This document shows, piece by piece, positions 1-6,334 of a DNA stretch of 7,806 nt. The stretch is from Deltaproteobacteria bacterium (lineage in GTDB: Bacteria > Desulfobacterota > Desulfobacteria > Desulfobacterales > Desulfatibacillaceae): positions 1-7,806 of the forward strand of contig JAKAGN010000122.1 in the NCBI GenBank assembly GCA_021815525.1, read 5' to 3'. Numbering within the stretch: position 1 is the first letter of the stretch; every line of letters starts with the position of its first letter. The translations under genes were made by a program, and so were the position numbers. The notes beneath the pieces are model-generated. The model had not been told where the DNA came from and made no database searches. It saw only the letters and a list, made by a program, of their open reading frames with translations.

Positions 1-23
1 ACGTATGAGGCCAGGGGGCGTTC

Positions 24-1097
24 ATGACAAGCGTTTCCCGCCGGAGTTCTGGAACAATGGCCATCCGCCTGGCCCCTTGCCTGGCACTGTGCTGCGCGGC
101 GCATTTCGTGGTGGATTTCGCCTGCGCCCTTGCGGTCGTCACCCTCCCTTCCCTCTGGGGCCTGACCAACCACCGCTACTATCTTTTGGTGATCGCTTAC
201 AACCTGACGGCGTTTTTGAGCCAGCCTTTCTGGGGATGGCTCCTTGACCGGCGGGCCTCCTATGCCCCGGGCGCGGCGGCCGGGGTGCTCGCAAGCGGCC
301 TGGGCGTATTGGCCGCGGCCCTTCATCCCCTTGCGGGGGCTTTTGTGCTGGGCTGCGGCAACGCCATATTTCACGTGGGCGCGGGCGCCCTGGTCTATGA
401 GGCTGCTCCGGGCAAGGCCGGCGGGCCGGGGCTTTTCGTGGCGCCGGGGGGCTTAGGCATCGCGGCGGGGCTTTTCACGGGTTCCCGGGGGCTCCTTGCT
501 CCTTTATGGCTCCTGCCGCTGTTGGGGGTGACGGCGCTCGCCCTTCTCCGCTTGGCTCCGGTGGCCGAGACCGGGGAGCCGCCCGCCGCGGAAAAGGAGA
601 GCTTAGGCCCCTTGCTTCCGGCGCTTCTTTTTCTCCTTTTACTGGTGGTGGGCCTGCGCTCCTTTGCCGGCTTCGCCCTGCCCGCGCCCTGGAAAAGCGG
701 CGGGATGCCGGCGGTGGCGCTGGCCGTCTTCGCCGGCAAGGCCTCCGGCGGGTTCCTGGCGGATCGCATGGGCTGGCGGCCCTTTTGCGTCTTCATGCTC
801 CTTGGGGCGGCAGCGGCCGGGCTCGGCCACCGCCTTTTTCTGCCAGCGGCCTGCGCTGCGCTTTTTTGCATACAAAGCACCACGGGAATCACCCTGGCCG
901 CCGTGCAGTCCCTGTTTCCCGGGCGCCCGGCCCTGGCTTTCGGCCTGCCCTGCGTCGCCCTGGTGTTCGGGGCCTTTCCGTTTTTCCTGCCAAGGCCCGC
1001 GGGCCGGATTTCCCCCGACCTGGCCGCCGTCCTGTGCCTTTCCATGGCCCTGGCGGCTTTTTTCGCCCTCAGCTTTTTAAAATCCAAGGAGGCCTGA
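24..1097 (+). CDS. Major facilitator superfamily (MFS) transporter
   Basis: This 357-residue, very hydrophobic protein should sit in the inner membrane and move a small solute. Twelve hydrophobic segments can be counted, six before and six after a polar linker near residues 185-200. Each half carries an MFS loop 2-3 type motif: GWLLDRR at residues 71-77 and GGFLADRMG at 242-250. It is a little shorter than most MFS proteins (about 400). The start at 24 is preceded by AGGGGG at 13-18. It also overlaps, as ATGA, a TGA in frame 1 that may end an upstream gene; the same overlap style occurs at 1545 and 7384. An alternative ATG at 57 with GGAG at 43-46 would remove 11 residues before helix 1. The next gene follows after one base, so they are probably co-transcribed. 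The substrate cannot be read from the sequence. Confidence 0.85.
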   Translation: MTSVSRRSSGTMAIRLAPCLALCCAAHFVVDFACALAVVTLPSLWGLTNHRYYLLVIAYNLTAFLSQPFWGWLLDRRASYAPGAAAGVLASGLGVLAAALHPLAGAFVLGCGNAIFHVGAGALVYEAAPGKAGGPGLFVAPGGLGIAAGLFTGSRGLLAPLWLLPLLGVTALALLRLAPVAETGEPPAAEKESLGPLLPALLFLLLLVVGLRSFAGFALPAPWKSGGMPAVALAVFAGKASGGFLADRMGWRPFCVFMLLGAAAAGLGHRLFLPAACAALFCIQSTTGITLAAVQSLFPGRPALAFGLPCVALVFGAFPFFLPRPAGRISPDLAAVLCLSMALAAFFALSFLKSKEA

Positions 1098-1098
1098 A

Positions 1099-1548
1099 AT
1101 GGAATGGAAGAAAATCTCCGGCCTGGTGCTGTTCTGCCTTTTCGGGGCGGCCGCGGCCCTGGCCGACGTGGTTCCGCCGCCGTATCCTTCCACGGATGAG
1201 CCCCCTCGCAAGGAGTACGTTTCTTATTTCGTGATGAAGGTCGGGCAGATACCGCCCGGCATGGTTCTTTTTTTCGTGGATGAAGACGGCAACGCCTTCG
1301 GCCCGGCCCATGAAAAGGAAAGGCTTTTGATCCGCAAATCGGGCGCGTTTTACGTGGCCCGGGAAAATCAGCTCTCCAGGCCTTTCTCCTTGAAAAAGGA
1401 CAGGGCCAGGCTTCACATGCTGATGGGGCTGGATGCTTCCGAGTTTCCCCGGAGCTACAGCGGGCCCATCCCGCCCACCATCCTGAAATGCACGGTTACC
1501 AAGACCAAGTCCGGCGGCTACGTGATGTCGTGGAGCGGGGAAAAATGA
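1099..1548 (+). CDS. Small secreted or periplasmic protein of unknown function
   Basis: This is a 149-residue protein that I do not recognise. Residues 1-22 look like a Sec signal peptide: positive EWKK, a hydrophobic stretch, then ALA before Asp23. There is no lipobox cysteine, so a soluble exported protein is likely. The mature part starts with a Pro-rich stretch (PPPYP) and then looks like a compact beta-rich domain of about 110 residues with a single Cys at 131. The start is well supported: AAGGAGG at 1086-1092 lies six bases upstream and overlaps the end of the MFS gene. It ends in an ATGA overlap with the next gene. The unit order is transporter, exported protein, small membrane protein, which suggests one envelope-related task, but that is inference. 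Confidence 0.75.
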   Translation: MEWKKISGLVLFCLFGAAAALADVVPPPYPSTDEPPRKEYVSYFVMKVGQIPPGMVLFFVDEDGNAFGPAHEKERLLIRKSGAFYVARENQLSRPFSLKKDRARLHMLMGLDASEFPRSYSGPIPPTILKCTVTKTKSGGYVMSWSGEK

Positions 1549-1916
1549 CGGCCCAGGGCCACGCGCTCGCATTTCTCAAGGGCTTTGCGCTCACCCAGTC
1601 TGTGGAGATTTTGGTGGTCTTGTTTCTCCTTGGGCGGCATTTCCGCAGTAGCTGCGGGGAGGCGGCCTCTTTCCGGATCGCGGCCGCAGCTTTTTTCGCC
1701 AACATGGCGACCCTGCCGTATCTCTGGTTCGTTTATCCCGCGCTTCTGGATTATGCCTGGGCTCTCGCGGCCGGGGAAGCCACGGCTCTTGCGGTCGAGG
1801 CCCTTTTTTACCGGCTTTTTCTGGGGGCCTCCGCAAGGGCCGCCTTTGCCGCGTCGCTTACTGCCAACGCGGCTTCGGTGCTGGCGGGCCTTATCGTCAT
1901 GCCGCCTTTTGGATGA
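1545..1916 (+). CDS. Small four-helix membrane protein of unknown function
   Basis: This is a 123-residue protein with four predicted membrane segments at about residues 14-31, 44-66, 70-92 and 97-119. Acidic residues lie in or next to helices (Glu21, Glu78, Glu85), together with aromatic-rich PYLWFVYP at 58-65 and Tyr89, which is more than a simple anchor would need. I do not recognise the family. The ATG at 1545 overlaps the preceding TGA and has GGAG at 1532-1535. An in-frame ATG at 1488 exists but lies deep inside the upstream gene and would add a charged, non-hydrophobic extension, so 1545 is preferred. Translational coupling to the secreted protein upstream is likely. It may form a membrane complex with its two neighbours (inference). 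Confidence 0.72.
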   Translation: MTAQGHALAFLKGFALTQSVEILVVLFLLGRHFRSSCGEAASFRIAAAAFFANMATLPYLWFVYPALLDYAWALAAGEATALAVEALFYRLFLGASARAAFAASLTANAASVLAGLIVMPPFG

Positions 1917-2068
1917 GGACCGTGGGCCTTTTGCCGGGCTGCGTTCGCCCGAAAAGCCTTGCCGGCAAAATCAATGCGCAGGCTGGCTCACCTGGCCCGA
2001 CCCATGATTCCGCCCCCGCCTGTCCCCCCGCCGCGTCCGCCGGGGCCTTTGCCCGCGCCTCCAGGTTC

Positions 2069-2101
2069 TTGACGGGGCTTGGACATTGGGTTAAGTTTAA
2101 T
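2069..2101 (+). promoter_or_regulatory. Possible sigma70-type promoter for the hydrolase gene
   Basis: TTGACG at 2069-2074 resembles a -35 box. An AT-rich stretch follows in otherwise GC-rich DNA: TAAGTT lies at 17-base spacing (a poor -10), and the better -10 match TTTAAT at 2096-2101 sits at a too-long 21 bases. The 241-base gap before the hydrolase gene makes a promoter here plausible. The rest of the gap holds only an imperfect hairpin near 1925-1957 with no T-run and no credible gene. Confidence 0.25.
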
Positions 2102-2157
2102 ATTCCGGCTTCGATAGACCGGGGCGTCCCGGGGACCTTGCGAAGGAGGAAAACGCC

Positions 2158-2787
2158 ATGCTGGAAACCGTGCTTGCGAGCATCCGGTGGCTGGGCCACG
2201 ACGGATTCATCCTTACGATCGGCGGGAAGACAGTCGTTTTCGACCCCTTCGGCGCGGCCCACACGGAAAAGGCGGACATCATCCTGATCTCCCACGAGCA
2301 TTTCGACCACTGCTCGCCCGACGACGCGGCAAAGTTCACGGGCCCGGACACGGTGATCGTGACGGAGCCGGTTTCAGCGGCGAAGCTTTCGGGCGACGTC
2401 CGGACCATGAAGCCCGGCGACACCGTCACGGTGGCGGGGGTCGAAATCTCGGCGGTGCCGGCCTACAACATCGGAAAGCCCTTCCATCCCAAGAGCAACC
2501 GGTGGCTGGGCTTCGTGGTGGCGGCCGACAATGTCGCCGTATACCACGCCGGCGACACGGACCTCATCCCCGAGATGGCCGAGATCCGCTGCGACATCGC
2601 CTGCGTGCCGGTCTCGGGGACCTACGTCATGACCTGGGAGGAGGCCGTGGAGGCGGTGAAGCGCATACGGCCCAAGGTGGCCATTCCCATGCATTACGGC
2701 GGCATCGTGGGCACGGCCGCGGACGCCGAAAGCTTCCGGAAGGCCTTGGAAGGCGTGTGCCGGGTCGAAATCCCGCGGCCGGCTTAA
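2158..2787 (+). CDS. Metallo-beta-lactamase-fold metal-dependent hydrolase
   Basis: This is a 209-residue cytoplasmic protein (no signal peptide) of the metallo-beta-lactamase superfamily, in the compact branch that includes UlaG-like and UPF0173-type hydrolases. The metal-ligand set is complete: HEHFDH at residues 46-51 (His46, His48, Asp50, His51), HAGDTD at 130-135 (His130, Asp133) and HYGG at 179-182 (His179). The N-terminus has the typical strand pattern ending in VVFDPFG. An ideal AAGGAGG at 2143-2149, eight bases upstream, fixes the start. The natural substrate is unknown; lactonase, phosphodiesterase and nuclease-like activities all occur in this fold. The gene stands alone behind a possible promoter. 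A copy of the structured repeat begins one base after its stop codon. Confidence 0.9.
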   Translation: MLETVLASIRWLGHDGFILTIGGKTVVFDPFGAAHTEKADIILISHEHFDHCSPDDAAKFTGPDTVIVTEPVSAAKLSGDVRTMKPGDTVTVAGVEISAVPAYNIGKPFHPKSNRWLGFVVAADNVAVYHAGDTDLIPEMAEIRCDIACVPVSGTYVMTWEEAVEAVKRIRPKVAIPMHYGGIVGTAADAESFRKALEGVCRVEIPRPA

Positions 2788-2788
2788 C

Positions 2789-2927
2789 AGCCTGTCTAAA
2801 AACGCGAACTGCTGCGTTGCGTTTCAAAGCGAAATTCGGTCACGTACGAAAAGTACGCTCCCTCATTCGCTTTTCACGCGCCTTGCATTTCATCGTTTTT
2901 ATCCAGGCTTCACATCCAGTCTTTTTC
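2789..2927 (+). repeat. Structured repeat, copy 1 (3' of the hydrolase gene)
   Basis: This is a ~140-base interrupted palindrome starting one base after the hydrolase stop. The outer stem is AGCCTG..TAAAAACG (2789-2804) with CGTTTTTA..CAGGCT (2894-2909). Inside it are GCGT/ACGC, then AAAGCGAA/TTCGCTTT, then GG-TCA-CGTAC/GTACG-CTC-CC around a five-base loop. A short T-run (CTTTTTC, 2921-2927) lies 11 bases after the outer stem. Copies 2 and 3 share the fold with compensatory changes. It encodes no credible protein. Confidence 0.85.
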
Positions 2928-2961
2928 GACGGGCTAAAAAAATTCCGGAAAGGCCCCCCGA

Positions 2962-3405
2962 GTGAGGCGTGTCCTATCCATCCCGGCGGTGCTGGTCTGC
3001 CTGCTGGGCCTTGTCGTCCCCCTCCACGCCCAGGGCGAGCGCCTCTCCGTGGGGGTCAGGGAGGCCAACGTGCGCTCGGGGCCGGGGGATTCCAACCCGG
3101 TCCTGTGGCGGGTGGAGCTTTATCACCCCTTCGAGGTGACGGAGCGCAAGGGCGGCTGGTGCCGGGTGAAGGACAGCGACGGCGAGTACGGCTGGATCTC
3201 GGCCTCGCTTCTGGTGCCCGAAAAGACCGTCATCACCCTGAAGGACGGGGCCCAGGCGCGGCTTGGGCCGGGCCCGGAGACGCGGGTGCTTTTCAGGGCG
3301 GAAAAGGGCGTGGCCTTCAAGGTTCTGGACCGCGCGGGGGCGTGGGTAAAGGTGCGGCACCGCGACGGTGAAACGGGCTGGATGAACGAATCGCTTCTTT
3401 GGTGA
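2962..3405 (+). CDS. Secreted protein with two bacterial SH3 (SH3b) domains
   Basis: This is a 147-residue protein starting with GTG. A Sec signal peptide spans about residues 1-23 (RR, then a Leu/Val-rich core, with cleavage near LHA). Two SH3b repeats follow, at about 27-87 and 88-147. The first has the hallmark NVRSGPG near 35-41 and GGW..V...GEYGWI; the second is a more diverged copy with ARLGPGPE and GAW.KV...GETGWM. SH3b domains in exported proteins usually bind cell-wall peptides or other envelope ligands. There is no enzymatic domain, so a binding or adaptor role in the periplasm is likely. GGAAAGG at 2947-2953, eight bases upstream, supports the GTG start. The kinase gene begins three bases after its stop, so the two are probably co-transcribed despite working in different compartments. 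Confidence 0.85.
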   Translation: MRRVLSIPAVLVCLLGLVVPLHAQGERLSVGVREANVRSGPGDSNPVLWRVELYHPFEVTERKGGWCRVKDSDGEYGWISASLLVPEKTVITLKDGAQARLGPGPETRVLFRAEKGVAFKVLDRAGAWVKVRHRDGETGWMNESLLW

Positions 3406-3408
3406 GCC

Positions 3409-4422
3409 ATGAACGGAAAACCTAAAAAATTGATTGTCGGCATCGGCTCGGCCCTGGTGGACATCCTGGCCCACGAGGACGATCACTTCGTCACGAGGGC
3501 GGGCGCGGTGAGGGGCGGGATGCAGCTCGTGGACCACGGGCGGATCGAGTCCCTGTTCTCGGAGCTTTCCGGCGGCCACAAGGTGGTGCCCGGGGGCTCG
3601 GCCTGCAACACGGTGATGGGGGTGGGGCGGCTGGGGGGAAGCGCACGCTTCGTGGGAAAGTGCGGCGACGACGAGTTCGGCGCGCTCTTCCGCGAAACTC
3701 TTTCCCGCCACAACATCGAGCCCGCGCTTTTTTCCTCCGAGAAGCCCACCGGGCGGGTGCTTTCCATCATCACCCCCGACGCCCAGCGCTCCATGCTCAC
3801 CTACCTGGGGGCCTCGGCCGAGACCGCGCCCGAGGAGGTGGAAACGGGCTGCTTCGAGGGCGCGTCCATCGTCCACGTGGAAGGCTACCTGATCTTCAAC
3901 CGGGCGCTTCTGGAAAAGACCCTCGCCGCGGCCAAGGAGGCCGGGGCCAGGGTGTCGCTGGATCTGGCGAGCCACAACGTGGTGGCCGACAACCGCGACT
4001 ACATAAAAGGCCTCGTCGCCGATTTCGTGGACATCCTGATCGCAAACGAGGACGAGGCCCTTGCCTACACCGGGACCGGGAACGAGGACGAGGCGCTTTC
4101 CCGCCTGGCGGAAAAGACCGCGGTGGCGGCCCTGAAGCTGGGACCCCGGGGCTCCATGATCGCGGCCCGGGGCGAGGTGATAGTTATCAAGGCCCGGGGC
4201 GACGGCAGCGCGGTGGACACCACCGGCGCGGGCGACCTGTGGGCCGCCGGCTTCCTCTACGGCATGGCCCTGGGGCTGCCCTTGGAAAAATGCGGCGAGC
4301 TGGGCTCGGCCTGCGGCCACGAGGTCTGCCAGGTGGTGGGGGCGGCCATCCCCGAGGAGGGCTGGCAACGCATAAGGAGCCTCTTGCCGGAGCTTTACGA
4401 CACCACCACCCATATAGTCTGA
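3409..4422 (+). CDS. PfkB-family kinase, adenosine kinase-like
   Basis: This is a 337-residue cytoplasmic kinase of the ribokinase/PfkB superfamily, which transfers phosphate from ATP to a sugar or nucleoside hydroxyl. The N-terminal substrate part contains GSALVDIL and the PfkB signature 1 region GGSACNTVMGVGRLGG (near residues 63-78), followed by GKCGDDEFG. The C-terminal signature is VDTTGAGDLWAAGF at 269-282, with Asp276 as the expected catalytic base and the GAGD anion hole. Length and motifs fit bacterial adenosine-kinase-like PfkB proteins, but the substrate cannot be fixed from sequence; other sugar kinases share these motifs. The start lies three bases after the SH3b gene, with only weak GGTGAG upstream, so translation may depend on coupling. 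Its TGA forms the foot of structured-repeat copy 2. Confidence 0.9.
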   Translation: MNGKPKKLIVGIGSALVDILAHEDDHFVTRAGAVRGGMQLVDHGRIESLFSELSGGHKVVPGGSACNTVMGVGRLGGSARFVGKCGDDEFGALFRETLSRHNIEPALFSSEKPTGRVLSIITPDAQRSMLTYLGASAETAPEEVETGCFEGASIVHVEGYLIFNRALLEKTLAAAKEAGARVSLDLASHNVVADNRDYIKGLVADFVDILIANEDEALAYTGTGNEDEALSRLAEKTAVAALKLGPRGSMIAARGEVIVIKARGDGSAVDTTGAGDLWAAGFLYGMALGLPLEKCGELGSACGHEVCQVVGAAIPEEGWQRIRSLLPELYDTTTHIV

Positions 4423-4565
4423 CAGGCCGCCGAAAAACGCGATCTGCGTGCGTTCGCGCTTTAAAGCCAATTCCGGTCACGTACTTATAGTACGCTCCCT
4501 GTATTGGCTTTTGGCGCGCCTTGCGCTCATCGTTTTTCATCGGCCTGTCGAGGCGGTGCTTTTTC
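4421..4565 (+). repeat. Structured repeat, copy 2 (3' of the kinase gene)
   Basis: This is the same element as copy 1, with a longer foot. GACAGGCCG (4421-4429) pairs with CGGCCTGTC (4541-4549), so the last two bases of the kinase stop codon are inside the stem. GAAAAACG/CGTTTTTC follows, then CGATCTGC opposite GCGCTCATCG, then CGCGC/GCGCG and AAAGCCAAT/ATTGGCTTT, then the invariant GG-TCA-CGTAC/GTACG-CTC-CC around loop TTATA. CTTTTTC at 4559-4565 lies nine bases after the stem. The remaining ~110 bases up to the TPR gene show nothing else beyond a small GCCCG-TCG-CGGGC palindrome. Confidence 0.85.
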
Positions 4566-4675
4566 TACAGGATGGTAAAAAGAGAGATTTCCGGCGCGAT
4601 CAAGCCCGTCGCGGGCAGCCCGCTCCGGAGGGTATCCATTGACCTTAAAACCGGGCCTAAAGAAAGGACCACCCC

Positions 4676-5356
4676 GTGGCCGTGAAGCAGAAGGTGACAA
4701 GGAAAGAGCTTTTGAACGAGCCGGACAAGTTCATGACCTTTACCGGCAAGGTTCTGGAATTCATCCGGAAGAACGAAAGGAAGCTGTGGACGGCCCTGGT
4801 GGTCCTGGTTTCCTTGGTCCTGGTGGCCGCCGGCGCGCGCTTCTATCTCACGCGGCGCCAGAACAACGCCTTCATGGAGCTTTCGAAGGCCCGCGACCAG
4901 TACTCCCAGGCCCTGGACTCCGGCAAGGGCGTCCCGGAGGCCGTGAGCGCCGTGGAAGCCGTGATGAAAAAATACCCCAGGACCGACGCGGCCAACGTGG
5001 CGGCGGGGCTCCTGGGCCACCTCTATATACGCGAGGGCCAGTACGACAAGGCCATAGAGGCCTTCGGAAAGGCGGGCGGCAAGGTGAAGGCGGAAGGCGT
5101 AAGCCGGAGCCTCATCGACAGCGGCCTCGCCTACGCCTACGAGGGCAAGAAGGACTACTCAAAAGCCCTGGAGTACTTCACGCGCCTTTCGGCCGACGAG
5201 AAAAGCCCCGTCCGCGAGGACGCGGCCCTTGCCCTAGGGCGGATTTACGCCGAGCTGAAGCAGCCCGACAAGAGCCGCAAGGCCTACGAGGACTTCCTCA
5301 AGAAGTTCCCCGACTCGCCCCGCGCCCAGGAAGCCCGCGAAGCCATGTCGATGTAA
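4676..5356 (+). CDS. Membrane-anchored tetratricopeptide repeat (TPR) protein
   Basis: This is a 226-residue protein starting with GTG. A basic, Lys-rich N-terminal tail of about 37 residues precedes one membrane helix (about 38-58, WTALVVLVSLVLVAAG), which should leave the C-terminal domain in the periplasm. TPR-like helix pairs follow at about 110-136 (GHLYIREGQYDKAIEAF), 148-174 (AYAYEGKKDYSKALEYF) and 184-213 (GRIYAELKQPDKSRKAYEDF). A single N-terminal helix plus TPRs matches the layout of YfgM-type proteins associated with the SecYEG translocon, so a protein-binding role at the inner membrane is likely, though the exact partner is unknown. GAAAGGA at 4662-4668, seven bases upstream, supports the start. 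No close partner gene is present; ychJ is convergent downstream. Confidence 0.82.
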   Translation: MAVKQKVTRKELLNEPDKFMTFTGKVLEFIRKNERKLWTALVVLVSLVLVAAGARFYLTRRQNNAFMELSKARDQYSQALDSGKGVPEAVSAVEAVMKKYPRTDAANVAAGLLGHLYIREGQYDKAIEAFGKAGGKVKAEGVSRSLIDSGLAYAYEGKKDYSKALEYFTRLSADEKSPVREDAALALGRIYAELKQPDKSRKAYEDFLKKFPDSPRAQEAREAMSM

Positions 5357-5373
5357 AGGAGGAAGGATTCGCG

Positions 5374-5418
5374 GGGAGAGGGTAGAACATTTTATGAATA
5401 AAAGGTTCTCCCTCTCCC
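5374..5418 (+). terminator. Long hairpin after the TPR gene, possible terminator
   Basis: Starting 17 bases after the TPR stop, GGGAGAGGG (5374-5382) pairs perfectly with CCCTCTCCC (5410-5418). AGAAC (5384-5388) pairs with GTTCT (5405-5409), separated from the first stem by one bulged T, and TTTTAT/ATAAAA (5390-5395/5398-5403) can extend the stem toward the loop. It is followed by CT-rich sequence, not a T-run, so classical intrinsic termination is not certain; a roadblock or mRNA 3'-end stabiliser is the alternative. Confidence 0.45.
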
Positions 5419-5467
5419 TCCCTCACCCCTTCCAAAACACTTTAAATTCAAAATAGTTATATAGGCA

Positions 5468-5549
5468 GCGTTCAAAAAATGAACGCTTCGGGCCCGCGGC
5501 GCCTCAGTTATCGCTGAAGCGTTCATTTTTTGAACGCTTCAGCGATAAC
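5468..5549. repeat. Perfect 43-base palindrome with an inverted partial copy
   Basis: In the gap between the convergent TPR and ychJ genes, bases 5507-5549 form a perfect 19-bp stem (GTTATCGCTGAAGCGTTCA and its complement) around five T. Bases 5468-5489 are an exact 22-base reverse complement of 5516-5537, and 5468-5486 also form their own small hairpin (GCGTTCA, five A, TGAACGC). So the DNA or RNA can form either two separate hairpins or one 22-bp stem with a 26-base GC-rich loop. The flanks (5420-5467 and 5550-5580) are AT-rich compared with the genes. The position between convergent genes would suit a two-way terminator, but neither strand shows a T-run after the hairpins. Confidence 0.8.
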
Positions 5550-5624
5550 ATTCCGTAATTATAGCATTATCATCCATCCATGCGCAACCGAGCCTTGCCC
5601 GGCCTGCCTATCGCCCCTCTTCCG

Positions 5625-6113
5625 CTACCCGCAGCATTTCTTGTACTTCTTCCCGCTCCCGCAGGGGCAGGGGTCGTTGCGGCCCACCTTGGGCCCTTGG
5701 CGGACGTAGGTTTCCACGGGCACTGGAGAGCCGTCCCAGAAGTACCATGCGCCGTCCTTTTTCCGGAACTCGGAAAGCTCGTGGTGCTTCACGCGGTTGC
5801 CCTTCTGGGAGTACTCGGCCACGAACTCCACCGTGCCGGTCTCGTCCTCCGCCCCCCCTTTTTCCACGGCCACCACGGAAAGCCCATGCCATGCGGACTT
5901 CTTGGCCCAGGAGAGGGCGCTTTTCTCGTCGAACTCCGAAAGCTTGTCCGGGTGGGTGGTGCTTTTCAGGTAGTCGATCTTCGCGGTGGCGTAGGCGGTG
6001 TAGCGGGAGCGCATCATCTCCTCGGCCGTGGACGCGGGCCGCGCACCTTCGATGAGCTGCTGGCAGCAGGCGGAGTAGTCGTTGCCCGATCCGCAGGGGC
6101 ATTTTTCATCCAT
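5625..6113 (-). CDS. ychJ: YchJ-family protein with two SEC-C zinc-binding motifs
   Basis: This is a 162-residue cytoplasmic protein matching the YchJ (UPF0225) family in length and layout. An N-terminal SEC-C motif CPCGSG..YSACC uses Cys5, Cys7, Cys16 and Cys17, and a C-terminal SEC-C motif CPCGSGKKYKKCC uses Cys149, Cys151, Cys160 and Cys161. The family landmark MRSRYTAY is at 34-41. SEC-C motifs bind zinc and in SecA contact SecB and ribosomes; the role of YchJ itself is not established. The middle is an NTF2-like domain with RxxGxWYF-type features (KDGAWYFWDG). The ATG at 6113 has GAGGA seven bases upstream. An in-frame ATG at 6239 lies inside structured-repeat copy 3 and would add 42 unrelated residues, so it is rejected. 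It is convergent with the TPR gene and stands alone. Confidence 0.93.
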   Translation of the reverse strand: MDEKCPCGSGNDYSACCQQLIEGARPASTAEEMMRSRYTAYATAKIDYLKSTTHPDKLSEFDEKSALSWAKKSAWHGLSVVAVEKGGAEDETGTVEFVAEYSQKGNRVKHHELSEFRKKDGAWYFWDGSPVPVETYVRQGPKVGRNDPCPCGSGKKYKKCCG

Positions 6114-6195
6114 GTTTGGTTCCTCGTTCCGTTTTTTGTGGAATGTCGCCGCTAAGACCCGGATGAGAAGTTCGGCGCTCAGCGCGACACGTTTT

Positions 6196-6332
6196 GAAAA
6201 GGCTCGATTTAAAGCCTGGATAAAAACGATGAAATGCAAGGCGTGCGAAAAACCAATGAGGGAGCGTACTCAATGTACGTGACCGAAATTGGTTTTGAAG
6301 CACAACGCGGCAGTTCACGTTTTTAGACAGGC
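6196..6332 (-). repeat. Structured repeat, copy 3 (3' of the DctP gene, minus strand)
   Basis: Read on the minus strand it starts two bases after the DctP stop. GCCTG..TAAAAACG pairs with CGTTTTTA..CAGGC (feet at 6332 and 6214). Then come GTGC/GCAC and AAAACCAAT/ATTGGTTTT, then the invariant GG-TCA-CGTAC/GTACG-CTC-CC around loop ATTGA. CCTTTTC (6196-6202) lies 11 bases past the foot. It is very close to copy 1 in the outer parts and to copy 2 in the inner stem. Between it and ychJ (6114-6195) only a small GGCGCT/AGCGC-type palindrome near 6168-6185 is seen. Confidence 0.85.
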
Positions 6333-6334
6333 GC

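Noticed and set aside
1..27. End of an upstream gene in frame 1, with TGA at 25-27 overlapping the MFS start
   Set aside because: Only eight codons are visible, so a gene cannot be shown; it is used only as weak support for the ATG at 24.
395..1087. 230-codon minus-strand frame opposite the MFS gene
   Set aside because: It is Arg/Ala/Lys-rich shadow sequence; the sense strand encodes a convincing 12-helix membrane protein with two MFS motifs.
1925..1957. Imperfect hairpin after the four-helix gene as a terminator
   Set aside because: The stem has several bulges and is not followed by a T-run; such structures are common by chance in GC-rich DNA.
1913..2287. 124-codon frame starting with an ATGA overlap after the four-helix protein
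   Set aside because: It runs far into the hydrolase gene past its strong ribosome binding site, and its sequence is compositionally odd with no recognisable pattern.
2187..3371. 394-codon open frame on the plus strand
   Set aside because: It is out of frame with the hydrolase and SH3b genes, runs through repeat copy 1 and is Arg/Gly/Pro-rich low-complexity sequence.
2974..4470. 498-codon open frame on the minus strand
   Set aside because: It lies antisense to the SH3b and kinase genes, which have clear domains. Its protein is His/Gly/Pro/Arg-rich with no domain pattern, as expected for a GC-rich shadow.
2789..4565. Repeat copies as integron attC sites, since they are palindromic and directly follow stop codons
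   Set aside because: The GTTRRRY core and its complement are not present at the feet (only a partial GTCTAA resemblance), the genes carry their own spacing and lie on both strands, and no integrase is seen.
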